Assembly (NCBI RefSeq): GCF_013402875.1
Contig: NZ_CP058579.1
Coordinates: forward strand, 2,046,001-2,110,000
Direction of reading: 5' to 3'
Origin: Halorarum salinum
GTDB taxonomy: Archaea; Halobacteriota; Halobacteria; Halobacteriales; Haloferacaceae
Length of the DNA stretch: 64,000 nucleotides
In this document: in pieces, positions 39,042 through 49,314 of the stretch
Layout of the letters: every line of letters starts with the position of its first letter
How positions within the stretch are numbered: position 1 is the stretch's first letter
Position numbers and translations under genes: made by a program
Notes under the pieces: model-generated
Database searches by the model: none
Told to the model about the DNA's origin: nothing
What the model saw: only the letters and a program-made list of their open reading frames with translations

Positions 39042-39301
39042 GCGCGTGAGGAGGGGGGAGACGGGGATAAGTTCGCGGGACCGGTCGAGTTCGTCCCCGG
39101 ATCGGCGTGAAGGACCCGTGGTGATGGGGCCGTGCCCTCGAAAGCCCCCGCGGGTCCGAACTCGTCCCGTCGTGCTCCTCGTGCGCGGCCGCCGCGCGCC
39201 GCTGCACGACGGCTCCCCCGGGACGGAGATGCGCGTCCGAGAACGGAAGCGACACCGCCCGTGGTACCCCGCTACCCTGTCACCGTCGCTGACGAACGGT
39301 T

Positions 39302-40087
39302 TCAGCCCATCCCCGGCGGCGGGTCGCGCCCGGAGTCGTCCTCGACGTCCACGTCGAGGCCGAGTTCCTCCCGCTGTTCGCGGAGTTCCCGGAGCTTCCG
39401 CCGGAAGTACGCCAGCCCCACGAGCGCGACGACGCTGAACACGGCCACCAGCCCGCCGAACAGCGTGAGGTCACGCTGGAGGTAGAACTGGACGAGCACC
39501 CTGTCGGCCGTCACGTCCTCCCACGTGATGTGGACCCGGTTCCGGTCGTCGACGGCGGTCTCAGAACCGCCCGGCCTGATCCGACCGAACACCGGCGCGG
39601 ACGCCCGCCGGTCCGGCGGGAGGACGACCTCGTAGGAGCCGTCGACGTACGTCGGGAGCGAGAAGCGCTTGGGCGTGCTCCCCGCGGTGAACGCCAGTTC
39701 GCCCCCCTCCTCGGGGGTCGTGATGACCACCTCGTCGCGGGTCTCCTCGACGTTCCCGCGCTCGGCCAGCGTCGAGCCGTTGATGACGGTTCCGTTCGGG
39801 TACCGGTACCTGACGGCCCGGACGTCGAGCGGGTTCTGCCCGCCCAGCCCGTCGTTGCGGTACAGCGTCAGCTCCGTGCCGTTCACGCTGTAGACGCCCT
39901 GGAACGTCGAGTCGGCACGGACGGTGAGGTGGACGTCGGCGCTCTCGTTCCACGCGTACCCCTCGCCCGCGGGCTCCTCGTCCAGCCGCTCGGCCGGAAT
40001 CGAGTCGTCGCCGAAGAGGCCGAGACAGCCCGACAGCGCGAGCATGCCGACGACGGCGGCGAGCGCGAGGAGCCGACGCCGCCTCAT
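39302..40087 (-). CDS. Lipoprotein, DUF5803-like
   Basis: From the ATG at 40087 the product is 261 residues. A basic N-terminus and LALSGC lipobox (cysteine at residue 21) give a lipid-anchored exported protein. The body is beta-rich (ADVHLTVRADSTFQGVYSVN, DEVVITTPEEGGELAF). One C-terminal membrane helix (LTLFGGLVAVFSVVALVGLA) precedes a charged cytoplasmic tail. It follows the DUF2110-like gene, overlapping by four bases, so both belong to the TFE operon. The function is unknown. Confidence 0.65.
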   Translation of the reverse strand: MRRRRLLALAAVVGMLALSGCLGLFGDDSIPAERLDEEPAGEGYAWNESADVHLTVRADSTFQGVYSVNGTELTLYRNDGLGGQNPLDVRAVRYRYPNGTVINGSTLAERGNVEETRDEVVITTPEEGGELAFTAGSTPKRFSLPTYVDGSYEVVLPPDRRASAPVFGRIRPGGSETAVDDRNRVHITWEDVTADRVLVQFYLQRDLTLFGGLVAVFSVVALVGLAYFRRKLRELREQREELGLDVDVEDDSGRDPPPGMG

Positions 40088-40755
40088 GGAATGACGGCTT
40101 TCAGCTCCGCGGGGAGGTACCCGCCGATGGCCGCGAGCAGCCCCGGCGGGTCGGTCCCCTCCGCGCAGACGATGCTCTGTTCGAGCAGTCCGAGCCGCTC
40201 GACCGTCACGATGTCCTGTGCGTGTCCCGCCCGGTTCACCGTCGCGCGCACCTCTCCGCGCGTCGCGCTGTTCACGTTGACGCGGCCGGGACCGCGGGTC
40301 CAGTCGTACAGCCGGTCCCGTTCGGCCTCGGCCAGTTCGTTCGCGCCGTCCTCGCGGTACACGAACCGGAGCGGGAGGTGCTGGACGAGCCCGAAGCGGT
40401 CGCGGATCTGCGAGGGGCTCCCCCGACCGAGCCCGAGCTCCTCGGTCGGCACGCGGAGCTCGCGGCCGGCGTCGAGCGTGAACCCGTCCTCGTCCCAGCC
40501 TTCCAGGGTCCCGCGGTACGTCTCGCCGTCGGTGAAGTGCTCGGTCACCTCGCCCCAGTGCTCGCGGAGGACGTTCCGCGCGACCGTGGCGTCCTCGCCC
40601 TCGACGGTGACGGAGACGAAGTCGTCGCGCCGGACGCCGACCTCGTACTGGACGGCGAGGTCGCCCAGATCGTTGGCGACGAGCGAGGTCATCCCGTCGA
40701 GCGCCCGGTCGCGCGCGTCGCCGGAGACGTAGCACTTGGTCGCGAGAACGACCAT
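40084..40755 (-). CDS. DUF2110 family protein
   Basis: From the ATG at 40755, in a TAATG overlap with the TFE gene, this is a 223-residue protein. It begins VVLATKCYVSGDARDRALDG and has DDFVSVTVEGEDATVARNVL and RVNVNSATRGEVRATVNRAG. Size, gene order next to TFE and beta-rich make-up match the archaeal DUF2110 family. It may assist transcription or translation, but no activity is known. Confidence 0.7.
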   Translation of the reverse strand: MVVLATKCYVSGDARDRALDGMTSLVANDLGDLAVQYEVGVRRDDFVSVTVEGEDATVARNVLREHWGEVTEHFTDGETYRGTLEGWDEDGFTLDAGRELRVPTEELGLGRGSPSQIRDRFGLVQHLPLRFVYREDGANELAEAERDRLYDWTRGPGRVNVNSATRGEVRATVNRAGHAQDIVTVERLGLLEQSIVCAEGTDPPGLLAAIGGYLPAELKAVIP

Positions 40756-41291
40756 TACGCGCCGGCCCCGGCGTCGCGGTCGACGTTCAGCTCGTCGCGG
40801 AGCTGGTCGATGCGCCACTCCATCGCCTCGACGAGGCGGCTGTTCTCCATCGACTCCAGCGGGGAGCCGCACTCGGGACACTCGAAGCCGAACTCCATCG
40901 CCTCCTCGAACTCGAAGCGGATCGAGTCCACCTCACAGAGGTAGAACTGGTGGTCCTCCTCGTAGGACTCGCGCTCCTCGAGCCCCTCGAGGAGCCGGTA
41001 CATCTCCTCCTCCAGGTTCTCCGGGACGTTGTCGTACTCGAACGTCCACAGGTAGGTGAGCCAGCCGGAGTCCTCGTCGCGCACCCGGCGGTACGAGGCG
41101 AGGTCGTTCTCGTAGAGGATGAACAGCGCCCGCCGCACGTCGTTCAGCTCCAGCCCCAGTTCCTCCGCGAGTTCCTCGTCGGTGACCTCCCCGTCCGGCG
41201 GCGCGGCGGCGACGGGCATGCCGGTCGGACCGACGAGTTCGTGGAGGTACTTCTGGATGACCGGGTCCTCCAGGAGATCCTCAAAAGCCAT
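40755..41291 (-). CDS. tfe: Transcription initiation factor TFE (TFIIE-alpha)
   Basis: This 178-residue protein has the N-terminal winged helix of TFE (EVTDEELAEELGLELNDVRR, LFILYENDLASYRRVRDEDS) and a zinc-ribbon region (FYLCEVDSIRFEFEEAMEFG then CPECGSPLE). TFE stabilises the open complex with TBP, TFB and RNA polymerase. The first zinc knuckle has only one cysteine (LCEVD where CxxC is usual), so the ribbon may bind metal weakly. The DUF2110-like and DUF5803-like genes follow in overlap. Confidence 0.92.
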   Translation of the reverse strand: MAFEDLLEDPVIQKYLHELVGPTGMPVAAAPPDGEVTDEELAEELGLELNDVRRALFILYENDLASYRRVRDEDSGWLTYLWTFEYDNVPENLEEEMYRLLEGLEERESYEEDHQFYLCEVDSIRFEFEEAMEFGFECPECGSPLESMENSRLVEAMEWRIDQLRDELNVDRDAGAGA

Positions 41292-41384
41292 TGTCGATGC
41301 TCCGGCGCGAATTCGTTTAAAAGCACCGGATGCCGCGGTCGCGCCGACGAGGCGTTATGGCCCGTGCCACCGTCTCCCCTGCGT

Positions 41385-42041
41385 ATGGGTATCGCACCGC
41401 CGACGGTGCCCGCGGACCGTCTCGAGTCGGAGGGCTGGCGGGTGGCGGACCGCGCCGAGGGGACCGCGTTCGACGTCGGCGTCGTCGCGGTGGGGACACA
41501 CGCCGTCGTCTACGAGGACGCCCGCCTCCGTGAGGCGATCCGCGCGGAAACGGGAATCGACGGGACGTGGCGGTTCTTCCTCGCCTCGCGGGTCTCGTTC
41601 GCCGGTCCGGTTCCGAACTCGCGTCTCCTCGGGCGGTTCGTCGCCGACCGGGCACACGAGGGGTTCCGGGACGCCCTCCTCGAGCGGGGGTTCTCGAACC
41701 TCCGGACCACGGAACAGCGACGGATCAGCTTCGACGAGGCCGACGGAACTCCCGCCGGCATCGGCGTCGACGAGACCGTCGGTGCCGACGACGGCGACGG
41801 GTCGGAGCCGGCGGAACCGGTCGGCTACGACGCCGACTGCGTGCTCGATGCGGTGCGACTCCGGACCCGCGCGCTGGCCGCGGTTCGCGGGACCGACGAC
41901 GGACGCCTCCTCGTCGGCGGCGCCTACCCGACGGACGTGCGCGAGGCGCCCGACCCGGAGGTGCGGGAACGGCTCCGCGAGCACGTCGACCCCGAACGGT
42001 TCGAGGCGGATCTGCTCGCGCTCATTCGGGCGACCGGCTGA
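41385..42041 (+). CDS. Haloarchaeal protein of unknown function
   Basis: ATG at 41385, 218 residues. The chain has FDVGVVAVGTHAVVYEDARL, GTWRFFLASRVSFAGPVP, DRAHEGFRDALLERGFSNLR and a final DPERFEADLLALIRATG. It appears to be a soluble two-part alpha/beta protein conserved in haloarchaea, but I do not recognise the family. It overlaps the 3' end of the TbsP-like gene by 20 bases tail to tail. Confidence 0.6.
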   Translation: MGIAPPTVPADRLESEGWRVADRAEGTAFDVGVVAVGTHAVVYEDARLREAIRAETGIDGTWRFFLASRVSFAGPVPNSRLLGRFVADRAHEGFRDALLERGFSNLRTTEQRRISFDEADGTPAGIGVDETVGADDGDGSEPAEPVGYDADCVLDAVRLRTRALAAVRGTDDGRLLVGGAYPTDVREAPDPEVRERLREHVDPERFEADLLALIRATG

Positions 42042-42834
42042 CGTCGAGTCGGTCGCGGGCCGCCGACACGAGCGCGGCGCCGTCCATCGACGCGAGTTCC
42101 TCCTCCGCGAGCGAGAGCTGCTGGCGCGGCCGGCCGACCCCCGCGGGAACCCGCTTCGTCTCCACGAGCCCCGCCTTCGACAGTCGCTCCTTCGCCCGCG
42201 CGATCTCCGTCCTGCTGGAGAAGCCGATCTCGCGGGCCCACTCGCCGAGTTCGATGGAGAACAGTTCGTGTCGAGCCCCGACGAGCGTACAGGCGGTGAT
42301 CGCGTCGAACGGGCCGTCCTCGTTGATCGGGTCCTCCCCCTCGAGGATCGCCGAGAGGGTGCCGGCCGCGTCGGGCCAGCGGTCGCCGAAGCTCTCCAGC
42401 AGCGCAGTCCGGCCGGGCACGTCGGGGGCGTAGGTCGTCGCGTGTTCCCAACGGGCGTCGAACGTCTCGCGGAACGCGGCGATCGCCCCGGCGTCCTCGG
42501 TCGAAAGCGAACTCAGCCGGTTGTCGGTCCGTACGTGGACCCAGATGCGCTCCTCACCCAGCGTCAGGCTCGCGCCCGGGTCGGGGTCGGTCCGAACCGC
42601 GAGCCGCCCCTCCGCGACGGCGTCGGCGGCCGCGGTCGCCGCGCGGAACTCGCCGAACAGCCCTCCGGCGTGGTCGGGCGGGAGGAGGAGCCTGGCGCTG
42701 CCGTCCGTCGAGTGGACCGCGAGCGCGACGGCACGGGCGAGACTGGGCGAGGGGGACACGAACAGCGGGTCCCGGGCCTCGGCGACGAGCGTCTTCGCGA
42801 CGGAGGGCGTCGCGTCGAGCGGGCGAGCCGACAT
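42022..42834 (-). CDS. tbsP: TbsP-like transcriptional regulator (DUF5821)
   Basis: This 270-residue protein has an N-terminal alpha/beta domain (LLLPPDHAGGLFGEFRAATA, RIWVHVRTDNRLSSLSTEDA). The C-terminal winged helix (LGEWAREIGFSSRTEIARAK, AGLVETKRVPAGVGRPRQQL) ends in a short helix. This is the layout of the haloarchaeal TbsP/DUF5821 regulators, linked to control of sugar metabolism genes. DNA targets are not visible here. The symbol is given with moderate confidence. Confidence 0.65.
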   Translation of the reverse strand: MSARPLDATPSVAKTLVAEARDPLFVSPSPSLARAVALAVHSTDGSARLLLPPDHAGGLFGEFRAATAAADAVAEGRLAVRTDPDPGASLTLGEERIWVHVRTDNRLSSLSTEDAGAIAAFRETFDARWEHATTYAPDVPGRTALLESFGDRWPDAAGTLSAILEGEDPINEDGPFDAITACTLVGARHELFSIELGEWAREIGFSSRTEIARAKERLSKAGLVETKRVPAGVGRPRQQLSLAEEELASMDGAALVSAARDRLDVSRSPE

Positions 42835-42870
42835 GCACGCCCATGGTCAATCCACTGACTTCAAAGTTGA

Positions 42871-43614
42871 CTAATCGTTTCGCCCGAACGTAAGATACCC
42901 CGTGTGGCCGACTCCGGCCGTGCTCGGGCGGGTTCCGCGCTCGTCGACGTGGAGTTCGCGCTGGATGGTCTCCAGCGTCTCGACGTCGAGCAGGCCGGCC
43001 TCGCGTGCGGTCTCCTCCGCACGCCGGGCGTCCTCCACGAACGGCGCGTAGACGGCGCAGTAGCCGCCGCTGGCGAGCAGGTCGGGCGCGCGCTCGACGA
43101 CGGCGGCGGCGTCCCCCGTGTCGAGCGTCAGGAGGTCGAACGCGCCCCCGGCGAACCCGTCGAGTTCCTCCACCACGTCGCCGGTACGGACCTCGACCCG
43201 CTCGCCGACGCCGGCGAGCGCCATGTTCCCCCTGGCGACCTCGGCGAACTCGGGGTCGCGTTCGTAGGTCGTCACGTCGGCCCCGAGCCGACCGAGGTAC
43301 GCGGCGAGCACCCCCGTGCCGGTGCCGGCGTCGAGCACGAGGTCGCCCGACTGTGCGCCCGTGTGGCCGATCACGAGCCCGACGTCCCGGGGCATCATCG
43401 GCGCGCCCGTGCGCTCGAAGTGGGCGAACAGGTCCGGACCGCGGAGGCTCCGGACGCGAAACGTCTCGCCGAGATGCGTCTCGATCGTCTCGCCGGGCGC
43501 CGGGTCGTCGGGAACGGTCAGGACGCCGAGGTCCGTCTGGAGCTCCTCGCCGGGCGCCCGGAGGTACTCCCGGTCCGAGTCCGTGTGAACGAGGAGGACG
43601 GCGGCGTCGCTCAC
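42871..43614 (-). CDS. trmI: tRNA (adenine-N1)-methyltransferase TrmI
   Basis: This 247-residue SAM-dependent enzyme has [20 protein letters not shown] (SAM motif I), [18 protein letters not shown] and DLLTLDTGD. The preceding [20 protein letters not shown] is typical of TrmI. It forms m1A57/58 in the T-loop of archaeal tRNAs. It is coupled to the NAC gene by an ATGA overlap at 43611-43614, a conserved archaeal arrangement. Confidence 0.9.
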   Translation of the reverse strand: MSDAAVLLVHTDSDREYLRAPGEELQTDLGVLTVPDDPAPGETIETHLGETFRVRSLRGPDLFAHFERTGAPMMPRDVGLVIGHTGAQSGDLVLDAGTGTGVLAAYLGRLGADVTTYERDPEFAEVARGNMALAGVGERVEVRTGDVVEELDGFAGGAFDLLTLDTGDAAAVVERAPDLLASGGYCAVYAPFVEDARRAEETAREAGLLDVETLETIQRELHVDERGTRPSTAGVGHTGYLTFGRND

Positions 43615-43997
43615 TCCAGCCGGGAGATGGCAGCCGCGAGATCGCCGTTCTCGGCTTCGAGTGCCTCGCGCGCGTCGTCGGTGCTCACGCCGGCCCGCTG
43701 GGCGACGATCTCCACGTCGTCCGCGGGGACCTCCGGGGCGCCCTCGTCGTCCCCGGCCGACTCGTCGGCGTCCGCGTCGCCGCCCTCGCCGCGTCCGCGC
43801 GTCTCGGGGGAGCCGACCACCTGGTAGGTCTGCTGGCCCTGGGCGTCCATGCGGGTGACCTCCGCGTCGGAGAACACGAGGTCCTCGTCGGCGGTCCTGA
43901 TGACGACCTCCTCGGCGTCGATCTCGGTCACGTCGATCCCCATCTGCTTCATCATCTGTTCCATCTTCCGCGGGTTCATGCCGCCGCCTCCGAACAT
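43611..43997 (-). CDS. nac: Nascent polypeptide-associated complex protein
   Basis: From the ATG at 43997 this is a 128-residue protein starting [20 protein letters not shown]. The NAC domain includes [16 protein letters not shown] and [15 protein letters not shown]. After an acidic linker comes a UBA domain ([20 protein letters not shown]). It binds nascent chains at the ribosome exit as a homodimer. It is the first gene of the NAC-TrmI pair. Confidence 0.92.
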   Translation of the reverse strand: MFGGGGMNPRKMEQMMKQMGIDVTEIDAEEVVIRTADEDLVFSDAEVTRMDAQGQQTYQVVGSPETRGRGEGGDADADESAGDDEGAPEVPADDVEIVAQRAGVSTDDAREALEAENGDLAAAISRLE

Positions 43998-44143
43998 GCC
44001 TGACTCGTCGGGGTGGCGGAGCAAAAGCGTGGCGACGTCCCTCGGGGCCGTGAACGGTTCACACGGGCCCGCGCCCGGCCCGTCGTCGGTTGGACGGCCG
44101 GTCACCCGCCCGTTTCTTGGCGAGCGCCGTCGTGCGGTCGACC

Positions 44144-44950
44144 ATGCAACTGGCCGAACGGACGTGGCCGGAGCTGGGCGAGTACGTCGCGGAGGAGTCG
44201 GTCGCGGTCGTGCCGCTCGGCTCGACCGAGCAACACGGCCCGCACCTCCCGCTGGCGACCGACCACCTCATCGCGGAGGCGCTGGCGAGCGAGGCGGCCG
44301 ACCGCGCCGGCTTCCTCCGTACGCCGCCGGTCCGCATCGGCGTCTCGGAGCACCACCGGCAGTTCCACGGGACGATGTGGGTCGACCCGGGGGCGTTCCG
44401 TGACTACGTGGAGAGCCTCACGCGGAACCTCACCTACCACGGCGTCGACCGGGTGGTGTACGTGAACGCCCACGGCGGCAACGTCCAGCACCTCCGCGAG
44501 GTGGGCCGGCGGCTCAGGCGCGACCGGACGGCCTACGCGATCGAGTGGATGTGGGACGAGTCCATCCCCGACCTGGTGTTCGACTCGTTCGCGCACAACG
44601 GTCCGCACGGCGGCCCGAAGGAGACGGCGATGATCCAGCACATCGCGCCCGAACTGGTCCGGGAGGGGAAGCTGGCGTCGGCGCGGGACGGCGGCGTCGT
44701 CGACCTCTCGGCGGCCCCGACACAGCAGTTCGGCGCGCGGACGTACTACGACAGCGCCGACAACTCCCCGAACGGCGTCTTCGGCGACCAGACGGAGGCG
44801 ACGGCGGAGATCGGCGCTGAACTGTTCGAGGCGGCGACCGAACAGCTCGTCAACCTGTTGGAGTGGCTCGACGGGCAGCCGTTCGAGGACCTCATGCCGA
44901 AGCCCCACGTCGACCCGCAGCCGGGAAGCGGTCGCTCGACGTCGAGGTGA
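44144..44950 (+). CDS. Creatininase family protein
   Basis: This 268-residue protein has [20 protein letters not shown] (the E-x-H metal motif of the creatininase family), [30 protein letters not shown] and [15 protein letters not shown]. Family members hydrolyse amide bonds in creatinine, in formamides of archaeal riboflavin or F420 synthesis (ArfB), or in mycofactocin maturation (MftE). No neighbour points to one of these. A plausible role is ArfB-like hydrolysis. Confidence 0.8.
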   Translation: MQLAERTWPELGEYVAEESVAVVPLGSTEQHGPHLPLATDHLIAEALASEAADRAGFLRTPPVRIGVSEHHRQFHGTMWVDPGAFRDYVESLTRNLTYHGVDRVVYVNAHGGNVQHLREVGRRLRRDRTAYAIEWMWDESIPDLVFDSFAHNGPHGGPKETAMIQHIAPELVREGKLASARDGGVVDLSAAPTQQFGARTYYDSADNSPNGVFGDQTEATAEIGAELFEAATEQLVNLLEWLDGQPFEDLMPKPHVDPQPGSGRSTSR

Positions 44951-45178
44951 TGGCTGACGGGCGGCGTCGACGGCCCGCGGGATCGACCGTCGGAACCGGC
45001 CGACGATCGCGGGCGACTCGTCCGTCCGACGTGACGCCGCACACCCGCGGACGTCGGACGGCGGTTCTCAGCGCACGCCGGCCGTGGTCCCGCCCTCGTA
45101 TTTGAACCTCGGCGTCGGTCGCCCCGACCCGGCGGTCGGTTCCCCTCGGTGGTCTCCGCTCGGCGGCCCCTGCCCCGT

Positions 45179-45841
45179 TCACTCCGTGACCTTCGTGGTG
45201 ACGGCGAGCCCCGACCCCACCGGGAGGACGACCGTCTCGTACTCGGACGCGCCACAGACCGCGTCGAGGTAGCAGGCGATGCCGCGCGAGTCCTCGTCGT
45301 CCACGTCGATGGCGTGGGGCTCCCCTTCGAGGTGCGCGAGCAGCGCGTCGAAGTCCACCGGGCCGTACATGACGTTGTCCGCCACGACGACTCCCCCGTC
45401 CGCGAGTTTCGGCGCGGCGGCCTCGAACGCCTCCTCGTAGCGCTCCTTCTGGTGGTCGACGAGCACGACGTCGAACGGGCCGTCGTAGCGCTCGACCGCC
45501 TCGAGGGCATCGCCGCGTTCGAACCGACAGCGCTCGGCCAGCCCCGCCTCGGCCAGGAACTCCCGGCCCCGCTCCAGTTCGTCCTCGTCGAACTCGGTGA
45601 GGACGACGCGGTCGGCGCCGCCGCGGAGGAACCACGACGCGGAGTAGCCGAAGCCGGAGCCGAACTCGAACACGGTTTCCGCGTCCGTCAGGCGGGCGAG
45701 GAGGGCGAGGACGGCGCCGGCGTCGGGGCCGATGTTCGGGAACCGGCGCTCGCGCGCGAACGCCGCCATCCGCTCCTGTACCTCGGTGTGCTCCGGGCCG
45801 GCGGCCCGGACGAACCGCGCCACGTCCTCGCTGATCGCCAT
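45179..45841 (-). CDS. O-methyltransferase
   Basis: From the ATG at 45841 the product is 220 residues. SAM motif I is ETVFEFGSGFGYSASWFLRG; then RVVLTEFDEDELERGREFLA, FDVVLVDHQKERYEEAFEAA and GGVVVADNVMYGP follow, the order of the class I catechol-type O-methyltransferases. The acceptor is unknown. It is divergent from the acetyltransferase gene. Confidence 0.85.
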   Translation of the reverse strand: MAISEDVARFVRAAGPEHTEVQERMAAFARERRFPNIGPDAGAVLALLARLTDAETVFEFGSGFGYSASWFLRGGADRVVLTEFDEDELERGREFLAEAGLAERCRFERGDALEAVERYDGPFDVVLVDHQKERYEEAFEAAAPKLADGGVVVADNVMYGPVDFDALLAHLEGEPHAIDVDDEDSRGIACYLDAVCGASEYETVVLPVGSGLAVTTKVTE

Positions 45842-45924
45842 GGTCGATGCAACCACCGGCGTGACCGTGAGCCTTCGGGTCTCGCCGGGGAAAACGATTC
45901 GTGGCTCCCGGGAAACGGCGGGGC

Positions 45925-46344
45925 ATGGGCGGCACACGCGTCGAGGAGGTGACGACGAGCGAGGGCTGGGACCGCGCGGTCCCGGTGCTCCGTGAACTGT
46001 GGACCGACGCCGACGAGTCGTTCGTCCGCTCGTGGCGTGAGGAGGAGGGCTACCGCCTGTTCGGCCGCTACGACGGCGACGAACTGGTCGGCGTCGCCGG
46101 CGTCTCCGTCCGGCGGGTGGTCCACCACGAACGCCAGGCGTGGGTCCACGACCTCGTCGTGACGGGCCCCCGGCGCGGCGAGGGCCACGGCGCGGCGCTG
46201 CTGTCGTTCGTCGAGTCGTGGGCCCGCGAACGGGACTGCGAGCACGTGGTCCTGGCGAGCCTCCTCGACAACGAGGGGGCGATCGAGTTCTACGAGCGCG
46301 AGGGGATGGACCGCTGGGCGTACCTGTTCGAGACGGAACTCTGA
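45925..46344 (+). CDS. GNAT family N-acetyltransferase
   Basis: This 139-residue protein has the GNAT core: GYRLFGRYDGDELVGVAGVS, WVHDLVVTGPRRGEGHGAAL (acetyl-CoA loop R-x-x-G-x-G/A) and NEGAIEFYEREGMDRWAYLF. It transfers acetyl from acetyl-CoA to an unknown amine. The ATG at 45925 is chosen because it follows a short leader and matches the usual N-terminus. Confidence 0.85.
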   Translation: MGGTRVEEVTTSEGWDRAVPVLRELWTDADESFVRSWREEEGYRLFGRYDGDELVGVAGVSVRRVVHHERQAWVHDLVVTGPRRGEGHGAALLSFVESWARERDCEHVVLASLLDNEGAIEFYEREGMDRWAYLFETEL

Positions 46345-46403
46345 GGCGTCGGGGCCGTCGGGACGGGCACGGCGGGTGACGCCCCCGGTGATCGGTCGTC
46401 GCG

Positions 46404-46886
46404 TTACAGCCCCGGGCTGACCAGGTAGCCGCCGATGGTCAGCAGAACCAGTCCGACGGCGCTGGCCGCCTTGAGGAACGCGTCAGCGTCGCGGGCGGCG
46501 GTCCGGACCTTGCCGACGCCGAGCGCGGACCGAACCTTGCTCGCCCCGACCTCGACGAGCGCGGTCATCACGAGCCAGAGCGTCAGCATCGTGAGCACGA
46601 GGTGGCCCTGGCCGGTGCCGAACAGCCGTTCGCTCCCGTAGACGGTGGCCGCCATGTGGCCGCCGGTGGCGACGAAGACGAGCGCGCCGAGGCGGGTGAG
46701 CGTCGTGAGCCCCGACGTGACCGACGCGAGCGCGTCGGCGCCGAGGTCGCCGTCGCCCGCGAGCGGGAGCACCTTCCAGGCCGCGAGCAGGACGGCGCCG
46801 ACCCACGCGCCCGCGAACAGCGTGTGCAGGACGTACGCGACGGTGAGTGCAGTGGACACGTCGGCCACGTCGAATGGGGTCCGCAT
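46404..46886 (-). CDS. CopD-like integral membrane protein
   Basis: From the ATG at 46886 the product is 160 residues with four membrane helices and conserved histidines ([54 protein letters not shown]). This matches the haloarchaeal CopD/DUF420-like transporter group. A copper role is suggested by the family name only. Confidence 0.65.
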   Translation of the reverse strand: MRTPFDVADVSTALTVAYVLHTLFAGAWVGAVLLAAWKVLPLAGDGDLGADALASVTSGLTTLTRLGALVFVATGGHMAATVYGSERLFGTGQGHLVLTMLTLWLVMTALVEVGASKVRSALGVGKVRTAARDADAFLKAASAVGLVLLTIGGYLVSPGL

Positions 46887-47015
46887 AAATCCCGGCAGGA
46901 TGGGCCGGTCGTGGAGGTACTCGGACGGTCGCACGGGGTCCGAGCGCCGTCGCCCCGAGGTGGTCCACGCGAGCACGTGGAGGCTTTAAGGTCCGACGGG
47001 GCCACGCCCTACGTG

Positions 47016-48698
<1,683 letters not shown>

Positions 48699-48828
48699 AG
48701 GGATCGGGGTTCGGGGGCCGTCCGGAACGGGTGGCTACCACGTCGTCACGGCTTACCGGCCCGCGGGACCGTGCCGGCGGGGGCGCTCGGACGCCCGGAT
48801 TTTTCTCGCTCGCCCCCGGAGGTCAGGC

Positions 48829-49215
48829 ATGCACCTCGATCACGTCGGCGTCGCCACCGACGACGCCGCGGCGCTCGCGGACCTGTTCACCGACCTGCTC
48901 GGCGCGAGCGTCGCCCACGAGGAGGAGTTCGACGGGATGGGCGTCGTCTTCCTCGAGACGGGCGACTCGTACCTCGAACTGCTCGAACCGCTCGAGGGGG
49001 AGGGAGCCATCGCGTGCTACCTGGAGGGGAACGGCCCCGGCATCCACCACCTCGCGTACGCCACCGAGGACGTCGAGGCCGCGCTCGGGCGGGCGCGTTC
49101 GATGGGCGTCGAACTCGTCGACGAGGAGCCCCGCGAGGGCGCCTGGGGCCACGAGGTCGCGTTCCTCCACCCGGGCTCGACCGGCGGCGTGCTCGTCGAG
49201 TTCGTCGGGCACTGA
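48829..49215 (+). CDS. mce: Methylmalonyl-CoA epimerase
   Basis: This 128-residue VOC-fold protein begins HLDHVGVATDDAAALADLFT and has DSYLELLEPLEG, GIHHLAYATEDVEAALGRA and VAFLHPGSTGGVLVEFV. Metal ligands H5, E51-type and H78-type residues are in place. It interconverts the (R) and (S) forms of methylmalonyl-CoA next to the mutase. Confidence 0.92.
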   Translation: MHLDHVGVATDDAAALADLFTDLLGASVAHEEEFDGMGVVFLETGDSYLELLEPLEGEGAIACYLEGNGPGIHHLAYATEDVEAALGRARSMGVELVDEEPREGAWGHEVAFLHPGSTGGVLVEFVGH

Positions 49216-49314
49216 GGTCGCGGGACACCTGTCAGTCACGAGGGGTTTCTTTCAGGCCGACCTGGACCGACCCGAGGCGGAAGAGTAGTAAGGCCCCGGT
49301 CCACCTCCCTCGGT

